64,000 nucleotides of DNA from Prevotella melaninogenica (GTDB lineage Bacteria; Bacteroidota; Bacteroidia; Bacteroidales; Bacteroidaceae): assembly GCF_018127925.1 (NCBI RefSeq), contig NZ_CP072348.1:317501-381500 (forward strand), read 5' to 3'. A program made the translations under genes and the position numbers. Under the pieces are notes generated by a model. It worked only from the letters and a program-made list of their open reading frames with translations, was not told the origin of the DNA and did not search any database. Shown piece after piece: positions 7,860-16,950 of the stretch (positions are counted from its first letter, which is position 1; each line of letters begins with the position of its first letter).

Positions 7860-9212
7860 ATGTTTGAAAATTTAAGTGATCGTCTTGAACGCTCCTTTAA
7901 GATTCTCAAGGGAGAGGGAAAGATAACAGAGATAAATGTAGCAGAAACCCTGAAGGACGTGCGCAGAGCGCTTCTTGATGCCGATGTTAACTATAAAGTT
8001 GCAAAAACCTTTACTGATACCGTAAAGCAAAAGGCATTAGGTATGAATGTACTCACAGCCGTTAAGCCTGGACAACTCATGGTTAAGATTGTACATGATG
8101 AGTTGGCTGAGTTGATGGGTGGTGAGGCTGTTGGCCTGAATTTATCAGGTCGTCCTTCTATCATTCTTATGAGTGGTTTACAAGGTTCTGGTAAGACAAC
8201 ATTCTCTGGTAAACTGGCAAACATGCTCAAGACAAAGGAGCATAAGAATCCTTTGTTGGTTGCTTGTGACGTCTATCGTCCTGCAGCTATCGACCAGTTG
8301 AAGGTTGTTGGTGAACAGGTAGGTGTAGCTGTCTATAGCGAGCCTGAGAACAAGAATGTGAATGAGATTGCTGATCACGCACTTGCTGAGGCAAAGGCAA
8401 AGGGGCACGATGTTGTCATCATCGATACCGCTGGTCGTCTGGCTGTTGATGAGGAGATGATGAACGAGATTGAGAGTCTCAAGAATCATGTTCATCCTGA
8501 TGAGACACTGTTTGTTGTTGACTCAATGACAGGTCAGGACGCAGTGAATACAGCCAAGGAGTTCAATGATCGTTTGGATTTCAATGGTGTTGTTCTCACA
8601 AAACTTGATGGTGATACACGTGGTGGTGCGGCATTGTCTATCCGTACAGTCGTTACAAAGCCTATTAAATTCATTGGTACGGGCGAGAAGATGGAGGCTA
8701 TTGATGTGTTCCATCCAGGTCGTATGGCAGACCGTATCTTGGGTATGGGTGACGTTGTTTCGCTTGTTGAGCGTGCACAGGAGCAATTCGACGAGGAAGA
8801 AGCAAAGCGTCTGCAGAAGAAGATTCAGAAGAACCAGTTTGATTTCAACGATTTTTATAATCAGATACAGCAAATCAAGAAGATGGGTAACTTAAAGGAC
8901 CTCGCTTCTATGATTCCTGGAGTAGGCAAGGCTATCCGTGATGTCGATATTGACGATAATGCTTTCAAGGGTATTGAGGCAATTATCCAGAGTATGACAC
9001 CAAAGGAACGCACGAATCCAGAACTGCTCAATAACTCTCGTCGTCAGCGCATTGCTAAGGGTTCTGGTACCAATATACAAGAGGTAAACCGACTCATTAA
9101 GCAGTTTGACCAGACTCGTAAAATGATGAAGATGGTTACTGGCTCGAAGATGGCTGGTATGATGAGCAAGATGAAGGGTATGCCAGGAATGCCAAATATG
9201 CCGAAGATATAA
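7860..9212 (+). CDS. ffh: Signal recognition particle protein Ffh
   Basis: A 450-residue SRP54-type GTPase that binds signal sequences of nascent membrane proteins and delivers ribosomes to FtsY. The N domain covers residues 1-95. The G domain has the P-loop GLQGSGKTT (106-114), DTAGR (about residue 190) and TKLDGD. The C-terminal M domain has the RNA-binding [15 protein letters not shown] segment and a methionine-rich tail ([14 protein letters not shown]). Length is standard. It appears to be first in a run with folD 32 bp later. The 4.5S RNA gene is not in this window as far as I can see. Confidence 0.97.
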   Translation: MFENLSDRLERSFKILKGEGKITEINVAETLKDVRRALLDADVNYKVAKTFTDTVKQKALGMNVLTAVKPGQLMVKIVHDELAELMGGEAVGLNLSGRPSIILMSGLQGSGKTTFSGKLANMLKTKEHKNPLLVACDVYRPAAIDQLKVVGEQVGVAVYSEPENKNVNEIADHALAEAKAKGHDVVIIDTAGRLAVDEEMMNEIESLKNHVHPDETLFVVDSMTGQDAVNTAKEFNDRLDFNGVVLTKLDGDTRGGAALSIRTVVTKPIKFIGTGEKMEAIDVFHPGRMADRILGMGDVVSLVERAQEQFDEEEAKRLQKKIQKNQFDFNDFYNQIQQIKKMGNLKDLASMIPGVGKAIRDVDIDDNAFKGIEAIIQSMTPKERTNPELLNNSRRQRIAKGSGTNIQEVNRLIKQFDQTRKMMKMVTGSKMAGMMSKMKGMPGMPNMPKI

Positions 9213-9244
9213 AAGACACATATTTATCAAATAATATCATTACT

Positions 9245-10129
9245 ATGGAATATCAGTTAATAGACGGAAAGGCAACTGCAACCGCAATAAAGCAGGAGAT
9301 TGCCGAAGAAGTGAAGGCGATTGTTGCCGCAGGTGGTAAACAACCTCATTTAGCTGCCGTTTTGGTGGGACATGATGGGGGAAGTGAAACCTATGTTAAG
9401 AATAAGGTAATTGCTTGTGAGCAATGTGGATTCAAGTCTACGCTCATTCGTTTTGAGGCTGATGTGACAGAAGAAGAGCTTTTGGCTTGTGTGGATAAGC
9501 TGAATAAGGATGAAGACGTTGATGGCTTCATTGTTCAGCTTCCTTTGCCAAAGCATATCGATGAGCAGAAGATTATTATGGCTGTTGACTATCGCAAGGA
9601 CGTGGATGGTTTCCATCCTATCAATGTGGGTCGTATGGCTATTGGTCTTCCTTGCTTTATCTCTGCTACGCCATTGGGTATTCTTACCTTATTGCAGCAT
9701 TATCATATTGAGACTTCTGGTAAGAAGTGTGTTATCTTAGGTCGTAGCAATATTGTTGGTAAGCCTATGGCACAGTTGATGATGCAAAAACAGTATGGCG
9801 ATTCAACTGTAACCGTGTGTCACTCTCGTTCAAAGGATTTGAAGAAAGAGTGTCAGGAGGCAGATATCATTATCGCTGCTATTGGCAGACCAGAGTTTGT
9901 AACAGCTGATATGGTGAAGCCAGGTGCAGTGGTTATTGACGTCGGTACGACACGTGTTGAAGACAAGGCACGTAAGAGTGGCTTCAGACTATGTGGTGAC
10001 GTGAAATTTGATGAGGTTGCTCCTCTCTGCTCTTTCATTACGCCTGTCCCAGGTGGTGTTGGTCCAATGACCATCTGTTTACTGATGAAAAATACACTTG
10101 CAGCAGGCAAGAAAGAATATTATAAGTAG
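9245..10129 (+). CDS. folD: Bifunctional methylenetetrahydrofolate dehydrogenase/cyclohydrolase
   Basis: A 294-residue FolD, converting 5,10-methylene-THF to 10-formyl-THF in one-carbon metabolism. Visible signatures are the substrate-site [13 protein letters not shown] (Y and K, about residues 50-54), [14 protein letters not shown] (about residue 98), the NADP-site [14 protein letters not shown] (about residue 166) and the C-terminal [17 protein letters not shown]. Length fits the family. Its TAG stop abuts the ATG of a small TPR gene, so translation may be coupled. Confidence 0.96.
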   Translation: MEYQLIDGKATATAIKQEIAEEVKAIVAAGGKQPHLAAVLVGHDGGSETYVKNKVIACEQCGFKSTLIRFEADVTEEELLACVDKLNKDEDVDGFIVQLPLPKHIDEQKIIMAVDYRKDVDGFHPINVGRMAIGLPCFISATPLGILTLLQHYHIETSGKKCVILGRSNIVGKPMAQLMMQKQYGDSTVTVCHSRSKDLKKECQEADIIIAAIGRPEFVTADMVKPGAVVIDVGTTRVEDKARKSGFRLCGDVKFDEVAPLCSFITPVPGGVGPMTICLLMKNTLAAGKKEYYK

Positions 10130-10309
10130 ATGACAGCAGAAGAATATTTCCAACGAGGTAATGAGTGCCGACAGAGAGGCGACTGGCAAGAGGCCTTAGC
10201 TAATTATATGGAGGCTATCGAGTTGGACCCTAATTCTCCAGCAGTAATCGCAAAAGAGATGGTGGAGAATATTCTCAACTTCTATAACAAGGATGCGTAT
10301 AATCCTTAA
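10130..10309 (+). CDS. Small TPR-motif protein (59 residues)
   Basis: The ATG follows the folD stop with no gap. The 59-residue product (MTAEEYFQRGNECRQRGDW, then EALANYMEAIELDPNSPAV) has the spacing of one TPR repeat: G10, Y27, A30 and P36 of the A/B helix pattern. It ends before the ferredoxin gene 12 bp downstream. Its position between folD and the oxidoreductase operon and the clean TPR consensus make it a real gene. It may help assemble the neighbouring complex, but that is a guess from position. Confidence 0.72.
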   Translation: MTAEEYFQRGNECRQRGDWQEALANYMEAIELDPNSPAVIAKEMVENILNFYNKDAYNP

Positions 10310-10321
10310 AATACAAAAACT

Positions 10322-10555
10322 ATGAGCAAGATGAAAGGTGCCATTGTAGTAAACACAGATCGATGCAAAGGATGCCAGTTGTGTATCGTTGCGTGTCCGA
10401 AAGATGTTATTGCATTGGCTCAGAAAAAGGTAAATGTCCACGGCTATCCGTATACAGAGTCTGCACGACCAGATGATTGTATTGGTTGTGCTGCTTGTGC
10501 TACGGTTTGTCCTGATGGCTGTATCACAGTCTATCGTAAAAAAGTGGAGGAATAA
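10322..10555 (+). CDS. 2-oxoacid:ferredoxin oxidoreductase, 4Fe-4S delta subunit
   Basis: A 77-residue two-cluster ferredoxin with two complete CxxCxxCxxxCP motifs: CKGCQLCIVACP (about residue 15) and CIGCAACATVCP (about residue 52). It carries electrons from the thiamine-diphosphate centre to free ferredoxin. It is the first of four closely spaced genes (gaps of 2, 18 and 29 bp) encoding the complex. In Bacteroidetes this set is annotated as vor or kor; I do not assign the substrate from this subunit. Confidence 0.9.
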   Translation: MSKMKGAIVVNTDRCKGCQLCIVACPKDVIALAQKKVNVHGYPYTESARPDDCIGCAACATVCPDGCITVYRKKVEE

Positions 10556-10557
10556 TT

Positions 10558-11643
10558 ATGGTAGAACAAGATGTAAAACTAATGAAGGGTAATGAGGCTA
10601 TCGCTCATGCAGCTATATGCTGCGGTACCGATGGCTATTTCGGTTACCCTATCACTCCTCAGAGTGAGATAATTGAGACACTTGCAGCATTGAAGCCTTG
10701 GGAGACAACGGGTATGGTTGTTCTTCAGGCTGAGAGCGAGGTGGCTTCTATCAATATGATTTATGGTGGTGCTGGTGCTGGTAAGCGTGTGCTGACAAGT
10801 TCCTCATCACCTGGTGTAGCTTTGATGCAGGAGGGTATCAGCTATATGGCTGGTGCAGAACTCCCAGGCGTCTTCGTTAACGTTCAGCGTGGTGGTCCAG
10901 GTCTTGGAACTATCCAGCCAAGTCAGAGTGACTACTTCCAAGCAACACGTGGAGGTGGTAATGGCGATTACAATGTGATTGTATTGGCGCCAAATTCTGT
11001 ACAGGAGATGGCTGACTTTGTTGACTTGGCTTTCGAGTTGGCATTCAAGTATCGTAATCCTGCAATGATACTTTCTGACGGTGTGATTGGTCAGATGATG
11101 GAGAAGGTTGTCCTTCCTCCACAGAAACCACGTCGTACAGAGGAGGAAATCCGTAAGGAGTGTCCTTGGGCTTCAATGGGTCGTACAGCTGATCGTAATC
11201 CTAATATCATTACCTCTTTGGAATTGAAGCCAGAGATAATGGAAGAAAGAAACCTCCACTTACAGGAGAAGTATCGTCAGATTCGTGAGAATGAGGTACG
11301 CTTTGAGACCCAGCAGTGCGAAGATGCAGATTATATTATCGTTAGTTTCGGTAGTGCTGCACGTATCGGAGAGAAGGCTGTTGAGTTAGCTCGTGAGGCA
11401 GGATTAAAGGTCGGTTTGTTCCGTCCAATCACTTTATGGCCTTTCCCAAGCAAGCAACTTGCAGAGCTGTGCATGGGTAAGAAGGGTGTATTGGTAAGCG
11501 AAATCAATGCTGGTCAGATGGTACAAGACGTGCGCTTGGCTATCAACGGAGCTTTACCAGTAGAACACTTTGGTCGCTTAGGTGGTATCGTTCCTGATCC
11601 TGAAGAGATTGTTAAGGCACTCAAGGAAAAGTTAGTAAAGTAA
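10558..11643 (+). CDS. vorB: 2-oxoacid:ferredoxin oxidoreductase alpha subunit, VorB-type
   Basis: A 361-residue subunit holding the pyrimidine-binding and transketolase-C-like domains. The N-terminus (KGNEAIAHAAICCGTDG, YFGYPITPQSEI) is the standard alpha-subunit signature. The stretches AESEVASINMIYGGAGAGKR and TSSSSPGVALMQEGISYMAGAE are the conserved core, and the C-terminal domain starts near residue 258 (DYIIVSFGSAARIG). The sequence resembles the VorB group (3-methyl-2-oxobutanoate, branched-chain). 2-oxoglutarate is the main alternative and cannot be excluded without activity data. Confidence 0.88.
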   Translation: MVEQDVKLMKGNEAIAHAAICCGTDGYFGYPITPQSEIIETLAALKPWETTGMVVLQAESEVASINMIYGGAGAGKRVLTSSSSPGVALMQEGISYMAGAELPGVFVNVQRGGPGLGTIQPSQSDYFQATRGGGNGDYNVIVLAPNSVQEMADFVDLAFELAFKYRNPAMILSDGVIGQMMEKVVLPPQKPRRTEEEIRKECPWASMGRTADRNPNIITSLELKPEIMEERNLHLQEKYRQIRENEVRFETQQCEDADYIIVSFGSAARIGEKAVELAREAGLKVGLFRPITLWPFPSKQLAELCMGKKGVLVSEINAGQMVQDVRLAINGALPVEHFGRLGGIVPDPEEIVKALKEKLVK

Positions 11644-11661
11644 GAAGGGAGGACGTATATT

Positions 11662-12429
11662 ATGGCAAATGATATCATTTCACCTGAGAATCTGGTGTAT
11701 AAGAAGCCTACTTTGATGAACGATACGACAATGCACTATTGTCCGGGTTGTTCACATGGTGTGGTTCATAAATTAGTTGCAGAAGTAATCGAAGAGATGG
11801 GAATGAGTGATAAGGCGATTGGTGTATGCCCTGTTGGCTGTGCCGTGTTTGCTTATCGCTATCTTGATATCGACTGGCAGGAGGCTCCTCATGGTCGTGC
11901 TCCGGCTGTAGCAACGGGTATTAAGCGCCTTTGGGAAGACCGTTTGGTCTTCACTTATCAAGGTGATGGCGACCTTGCTTGTATTGGTACAGCAGAGACA
12001 ATCCATGCTTTGAACCGTGGTGAGAATATTTCTATCATCTTTATTAATAACGCCATTTATGGTATGACAGGTGGACAGATGGCGCCTACAACGCTTATGG
12101 GTCAGAAGACAGCAACTTGTCCATACGGTCGTGAGCCAGAACTGCATGGCTATAATCTGAACATTACGGAGTTAGCAAGTCACTTGAAAGGAACCTGCTA
12201 TGTAACTCGTCAGAGTGTTGACACCGTTGCTTCAATCAATAAAGCAAAGCGTGCTATTCGCAAAGCGTTTGAAGCAAGTATGCAAGGAAAGGGAAGCTCG
12301 TTAGTAGAGATTGTTGCAACCTGTAATAGTGGTTGGAAACTTACTCCTGTAAAAGCCAACGAGTGGATGCGCGAGAATATGTTCCCTGAATATGAAAAGG
12401 GAGATTTGAAAGACACTACAGGTCTTTAA
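11662..12429 (+). CDS. 2-oxoacid:ferredoxin oxidoreductase beta subunit (thiamine diphosphate-binding)
   Basis: A 255-residue TPP-binding subunit. HYCPGCSHGVVHKL (about residue 26) and GVCPVGCAV open the domain. The TPP/Mg2+ signature is GDGDLACIG followed by INNAIYGMTGGQ (about residues 105-138). Together with the alpha subunit it forms the active site that decarboxylates a 2-oxoacid and transfers the acyl group to CoA. It lies between the alpha and gamma genes of the operon and is of normal length. Confidence 0.9.
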   Translation: MANDIISPENLVYKKPTLMNDTTMHYCPGCSHGVVHKLVAEVIEEMGMSDKAIGVCPVGCAVFAYRYLDIDWQEAPHGRAPAVATGIKRLWEDRLVFTYQGDGDLACIGTAETIHALNRGENISIIFINNAIYGMTGGQMAPTTLMGQKTATCPYGREPELHGYNLNITELASHLKGTCYVTRQSVDTVASINKAKRAIRKAFEASMQGKGSSLVEIVATCNSGWKLTPVKANEWMRENMFPEYEKGDLKDTTGL

Positions 12430-12458
12430 GTCGTCTCCCATATAAATTAAGGTGTAAT

Positions 12459-13001
12459 ATGAAAAAAGAGATAATAATTAGTGGCTTCGGTGGTCAGGGC
12501 GTACTCTCTATGGGTAAGATTCTGGCATATTCGGGACTAATGGAAGATAAGGAGATAACATGGATGCCAGCTTATGGTCCAGAACAGCGTGGTGGTACAG
12601 CCAACGTTACTGTTATTATAAGCGATGACCGTATCTCTTCTCCTATTCTCAGCAAGTATGATGTAGCGATTGTTTTGAATCAGCCTTCATTGGATAAGTT
12701 CGAACCAAAGGTTAAGCCAGGCGGTTTACTTATCTATGATGGTTATGGAGTCTTCAATCCACCTACTCGTAAGGACATCACAGTCTATCGCATCAATGCA
12801 ATGGATAAGGCTGCTGAGATGAAGAATGCAAAGGTGTTTAATATGATTGTCTTAGGTGGTCTGCTCAAGGTTTGTCCTGTTGTCAGCACCGATGGACTCA
12901 AGAAGGCGCTCTTCAAGAGTCTGCCAGAACGCCACCATAAACTCATTCCGCTGAATATGGAAGCAGTGGAGGAGGGTATGAAGATTATTGCTCAGCAGTA
13001 A
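12459..13001 (+). CDS. 2-oxoacid:ferredoxin oxidoreductase gamma subunit
   Basis: A 180-residue subunit of the pyruvate/ketoisovalerate oxidoreductase gamma family. The opening EIIISGFGGQGVLSMGKIL and the GPEQRGGTANVTVIIS stretch (about residue 42) are diagnostic. It is the last of the four genes and is followed about 80 bp later by a terminator. Keeping all four subunits separate, rather than fused as in the single-chain pyruvate enzyme, fits the VOR/KOR class. Confidence 0.9.
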   Translation: MKKEIIISGFGGQGVLSMGKILAYSGLMEDKEITWMPAYGPEQRGGTANVTVIISDDRISSPILSKYDVAIVLNQPSLDKFEPKVKPGGLLIYDGYGVFNPPTRKDITVYRINAMDKAAEMKNAKVFNMIVLGGLLKVCPVVSTDGLKKALFKSLPERHHKLIPLNMEAVEEGMKIIAQQ

Positions 13002-13080
13002 TCGAATTCGTACTACCGCAGAATCCTCTGTGGTAATGATGAAAGTGAACCTGATTTTTTATAACTCTCTAATTTGTTAA

Positions 13081-13117
13081 AGGGACCTAAGCAGTGATGC
13101 TACGGGTCCCTTTTTTC
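13081..13117 (+). terminator. Terminator of the oxidoreductase operon
   Basis: GGGACC (13082-13087) pairs with GGTCCC (13105-13110), followed by TTTTTT. Confidence 0.78.
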
Positions 13118-13432
13118 TTTGCTTATAGGTAATAGCATGTCATTCTAAATTGGTTCTATCCAGTGAATATCTTCCATAGTAAGTTAATCATAAGTCGCTT
13201 GCTATAATATAATGAAGTATAAAGATTCTCTTTGACTATATTTATGGTTCTTCCGTTAAATGCGTAGATTGTTAATAGAATGAGATTAATTCACATACAT
13301 GGTATGATTGCCCCCAATTAGGTGGTTTTACAAGGGAGAATAAACTACATAATAAACGTAATTAGGTGCGATGTCTATTTGTCTTCTACAAACAACTTAT
13401 TCCCTTATTAGTTGAGATTTGTAAACTATTTT

Positions 13433-14608
13433 TTCTGTGTTTTGATAAAAGTACTAAGATATGTTAATTTCAATATAGCTCCATTGTAAAAATCTGAAAA
13501 TCAATTATATTTGTCACAAATATGAGACCTATGTTATTGAAAGACTTCTTCCAGATGTTCCCTGATGAGGATAGCTGCGAGAACTACCTTAGAGCTGTTC
13601 GAGAGGAGATAGGTGTTGTGTGTCCTAAGTGTGGAGCTACAAAGTATAAATGGCTGCCTGGAAGGAAATCCTTTCAATGTGAGAACTGTGGCAACAGAAT
13701 CTCGTTGACAAAGGGTACCGTTATGGAACATAGCAAACTACCGCTGTATGATTGGTTCTTTACTGCGCACATGATGACGTCCATCAAGCAGGTACTGTCG
13801 GCTAAGGAGATCCAGCATCAGCTTGAACTCGAATATTACTCTCCCGCATGGTTGATGATGATGAAATTGCGAGAGATTATGGGGCAGAGGGACAGCATCT
13901 ATACACTCTCTGACCAGATAGAGCTCGACTTGTCATATTTCTCAACTTCCTTCATTTCAGAGGAGTGCGGAGAAAAGGTCCTTAAGAGTAAGAAAACTCC
14001 TGTGTTGGTAATTGCACAGAGTAAAGATGCAGGTTCAATCCTAAACGAATACCTATCAGACAATACTGACACAGAACGATTTAACAAAGCCTCTAAACTT
14101 ATGAAGCAAGCTAACAGAAGCAAAGTGAAGAAAGCTGTCCGTTATATCAAAATGTATGCATTGCCTGATAGTAAATACAAGACACTGGCGCCTTATGCTC
14201 AGAAGTCTGTGAATCAGGATTCAAAGATACATTCTGACGGAGGACATAATCTCATGGGGTTGAAGAAGACTCTGACAGGTCTTGTTCAGCATATTGAGAC
14301 TGAGAGCACCCCTCACGAGGTTGTTACCAAAGTCTTGCCATGGGTTCACATCGTTACAGGAGAATGCCGTAGTGGTATTGATGCGATTCACAAAGAAATC
14401 GATGAGCATTTTCTCCAATTATACTTGAATGAGTATTGTTGGAAATTTAATCGTCGTTGGTTTAGGGATAGTAAAAAGCCAGAATATGACTTGTTCAGAC
14501 ATCTGATGAAGATAGCAGTACAATATAAATCCAGCATAAAATGACATGACTATGAGGCATACTTTGAAAGTGTTTAAGGTTTGTTAGTACTTTTATCAAA
14601 ACACGTAA
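13433..14608 (+). mobile_element. Complete IS1595-family insertion sequence (1176 bp)
   Basis: Terminal inverted repeats TTCTGTGTTTTGATAAAAGT... (13433 on) and the complement ending CAAAACACGTAA (14608) flank a single transposase gene. The 8-bp direct repeat ACTATTTT (13425-13432 and 14609-14616) matches the duplication length expected for this family. The last few bases of the right repeat differ from the left (ACGTAA against ACAGAA). Its internally deleted relative is at 6657-7199. Confidence 0.88.
13522..14544 (+). CDS. IS1595-family transposase
   Basis: A 340-residue protein. The N-terminal zinc ribbon has CPKC (about residue 34) and CENC (about residue 53). The central part holds a helix-turn-helix-like segment (SAKEIQHQLELEYYSPAW), and the ISXO2-like catalytic domain begins at IELDLSYF (first acidic residue) with a later aspartate in HSDGGHNLM. 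The C-terminal YLNEYCWKFNRRWF is the typical YLDEFxxRFNxR end of the family. The gene occupies nearly all of the element, with no frameshift seen. This copy is probably functional. Confidence 0.9.
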   Translation: MRPMLLKDFFQMFPDEDSCENYLRAVREEIGVVCPKCGATKYKWLPGRKSFQCENCGNRISLTKGTVMEHSKLPLYDWFFTAHMMTSIKQVLSAKEIQHQLELEYYSPAWLMMMKLREIMGQRDSIYTLSDQIELDLSYFSTSFISEECGEKVLKSKKTPVLVIAQSKDAGSILNEYLSDNTDTERFNKASKLMKQANRSKVKKAVRYIKMYALPDSKYKTLAPYAQKSVNQDSKIHSDGGHNLMGLKKTLTGLVQHIETESTPHEVVTKVLPWVHIVTGECRSGIDAIHKEIDEHFLQLYLNEYCWKFNRRWFRDSKKPEYDLFRHLMKIAVQYKSSIK

Positions 14609-15038
14609 ACTATTTTTATGCGGTACAAAACTAATACATGCTCTTTTGACTTCTAAAAGACGCTTAATAGGCTTGCAAAAGGTGCCCTTTAAGACGCTTA
14701 CTAACGCCCTTTTGAAGTCCAATGAAGCATCTTTTATTTTACTACTTTATAACTAATTGACTTCCTTATGGTTACAAGCCTGCTCCTTGTATGTGTTTTT
14801 GCCGTTATTTATAGATGTCTTATTTGAAAATATGTAATGATATTTCAAGCTCTTGTATGTAGATTTTCGAAGTCTTAAAATGAAAAGGTTTTCTGTGTCA
14901 GAGGCTGATGATAGGATAGATAGTTGACTGTCTTAGCTATGGTTTTGTTTAATGAGTAACTTCGGTTCTTCCGTTAAAGCAATACGAAAAGCGTCCACGC
15001 ATTTAACGGAAGAACCATATTTATTCTATGTATTATAT

Positions 15039-15110
15039 CTCCGCACGTATTGTGCTATTGCTCCGCACATGTTGTGTTGTTGGTCAACACTAATGGTGTT
15101 GAGCATTAAT
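15039..15110. repeat. Cluster of small CAC/GTG palindromes, locus 1
   Basis: Contains CCGCACGTATTGTGC, CTCCGCACATGTTGTGTTG and AACACTAATGGTGTTGAGC in succession, each a short CAC...GTG palindrome. Similar clusters occur at 32871, 48265 and 57971. The rest of 15110-15470 is AT-rich and shows nothing else I recognise. Confidence 0.6.
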
Positions 15111-15473
15111 TAACTTGCAATATAAAATAGAGGGAAGTCTTATTTGTTTTTATTGAAAATCGGTGTAAGGTTCGTAACAAATAAGTCAACTTATATGATA
15201 TGTTTACTTACGCTTACAAAAGACTATAGAATGTTCTCCTTTTCCAAAACTGTTCCTTAACGAGAGAGAATATGTAATTTAAGTTTTATAGGATAATAAT
15301 AACTTTATAAAAATTTTGGGAGAAAGCCCCTACAAGGTGCAGTTTTGCTTTATTTCCTTATTTATTTTTGTATTATAAAGACGAAAAAAATATAAACATT
15401 GTTCTTTATTTCCTCCTTAGTGGTTGTTTTTGCTCATTATATAGGGGACTGTGCAGATTTTTCCCCTAAAAAA

Positions 15474-15505
15474 TTTGGTTGTTTCATTATTTTTTTATTA
15501 CTTTG
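15474..15505 (+). promoter_or_regulatory. Promoter of the OmpA-family gene
   Basis: TTTG (15474-15477), 20 nt, TTACTTTG (15498-15505), one mismatch to TAnnTTTG. This gives a leader of about 55 nt before the ATG at 15566. Confidence 0.62.
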
Positions 15506-15565
15506 CACCGAGTTTAAAACATTGACATTATACATTTTACAAATATTAATTAATTCAGAGAAACA

Positions 15566-16708
15566 ATGAAAAAGTTAGTTTTAATGTTAGCTGCAGCTTC
15601 TATGGCAGCATCTGTTTCTGCTCAGACTGTAGCAGAAAGCAAGACATTTGATAACATCTACGTTGGTATTAACGGTGGTGTTGCAACAAAGACAACTGGT
15701 CATAAGTGGTTGAGCGACCTCGATCCAAACGCTGGTATCCGTGTTGGTCGTTACTTCACTCCAGTATTCGGTCTTGCTGTAGAGGGTAACGCATACTTCT
15801 CAAACAAGCCTTGGGGTTCTACAGGTACAGTAGTTCGTGCTACTAATGCAAGCTTGCTCGGTACTGTAAACCTTAGCAATTGGTTCGGTGGTTACAAGGG
15901 TGAGCCACGTACATTCGAGGTTAGCGCACTCTATGGTCTTGGTTGGATGCACATCTTCTCAAACAACAAGGAGTTCAAGGCTGCTACATCTGAGAATCGT
16001 AACCGTATGACTTCTAAGGCTGCTCTTGACTTCGCTTTCAACTTCGGTTCAGCAAAGCAGTTCCAGTTCTATGTAGAGCCTTCTATCAACTTCGCATTCT
16101 TGGGTCAGTCTAACTCACACAACGTATCTGTTAGTCCATCAGGTCCTGTTTACACAGAGGTTCATGCAGACTATCGTCACAAGGCAACTGGTCAGGCAGG
16201 TCAGCCAGCTTACAACATCAACAACTCATTCGTTCAGTTGAACGCTGGTTTCATCTACAAGTTTGCTAACTCTAACGGTACACACAACTTCACAATCGTT
16301 ACTCCACGTGACCAGGCTGAGATCGATGCTTTGAACGCTCAGATCAACGAGCTCCGCAACCGTAAGCCAGAGGTTATCACTAAGGAGGTTGTTAAGGAAG
16401 TTCCTTCTGTTAAGGTTAAGGAGTTCACTGTATCTGACCTCGTATTCGTAACATTCGCTCAGGGTAAGTCTGCTCTTACAAACGACGCTAAGGCTGCTCT
16501 TAACAACGTTAAGGAGGGTGTTCACGTTCAGGTTGTTGGTACAGCTTCTCCAGAGGGTTCTAAGGAACTTAACGATCGTCTCTCACAGGCTCGTGCTGAC
16601 GTAGTTGCTAACTACCTCAAAGGTCGTGGTGTTATCGTTGACGAGGCAACTGGTAAGGGTGTACAGGGTGTAACTTCTAACCGTCTTGCAGTTGTTTACG
16701 TAAAGTAA
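15566..16708 (+). CDS. OmpA-family outer membrane protein
   Basis: A 380-residue protein with a signal peptide (MKKLVLMLAAASMAASVSAQ), an eight-stranded-barrel-like N-terminal half (about residues 30-230, alternating aromatic strands such as IYVGINGG and GIRVGRYF), a short proline/valine linker (about 265-285) and a C-terminal peptidoglycan-binding OmpA domain (NDRLSQARADVVANYL near residue 340). It anchors the outer membrane to the cell wall. Codon use is strikingly biased (AAC, GTT, CTC, GGT), which with the strong promoter suggests very high expression. It is a single-gene unit with its own terminator. Confidence 0.92.
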   Translation: MKKLVLMLAAASMAASVSAQTVAESKTFDNIYVGINGGVATKTTGHKWLSDLDPNAGIRVGRYFTPVFGLAVEGNAYFSNKPWGSTGTVVRATNASLLGTVNLSNWFGGYKGEPRTFEVSALYGLGWMHIFSNNKEFKAATSENRNRMTSKAALDFAFNFGSAKQFQFYVEPSINFAFLGQSNSHNVSVSPSGPVYTEVHADYRHKATGQAGQPAYNINNSFVQLNAGFIYKFANSNGTHNFTIVTPRDQAEIDALNAQINELRNRKPEVITKEVVKEVPSVKVKEFTVSDLVFVTFAQGKSALTNDAKAALNNVKEGVHVQVVGTASPEGSKELNDRLSQARADVVANYLKGRGVIVDEATGKGVQGVTSNRLAVVYVK

Positions 16709-16756
16709 TCTAACCGAATAGGTTAAGAAGGGTTATCCTTCGAACAATAAATATTG

Positions 16757-16787
16757 GGGATGCATCTTTTAGGTGCATCCTCTTTTG
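16757..16787 (+). terminator. Terminator of the OmpA-family gene
   Basis: GGATGCA (16758-16764) pairs with TGCATCC (16774-16780), followed by TCTTTTG. Confidence 0.72.
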
Positions 16788-16950
16788 TTTTCTTTCTATG
16801 TGTAGTTTTTCTTAATAAGGTTTATTAATAAGGATGACATTTTAGTTTTCCTTGCAAATAATAGAATAATCTCACAGATTCTCCGTTATATATAGAATAA
16901 GCCAAGTGGTATAACTGCTTGTAATAACTTGTTAGTGTAAAAAGAGTTAT

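Larger units (their letters stand above)
13243..15019 (-). repeat. ~590-bp dispersed element with terminal inverted repeats, interrupted by an IS
   Basis: Left end ATGGTTCTTCCGTTAAATGC (13244 on) and right end GCATTTAACGGAAGAACCAT (to 15018) are inverted repeats. Without the IS (13433-14608) and its 8-bp target duplication the element is about 593 bp. The core (about 14635-14740) is the reverse of the 22-nt AAAAGGGC unit array seen near 6530, 25905 and 50547. An extra inner copy of the end motif CTTCGGTTCTTCCGTTAAAG lies at 14960-14979. No coding sequence is visible in the element itself. Confidence 0.78.
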
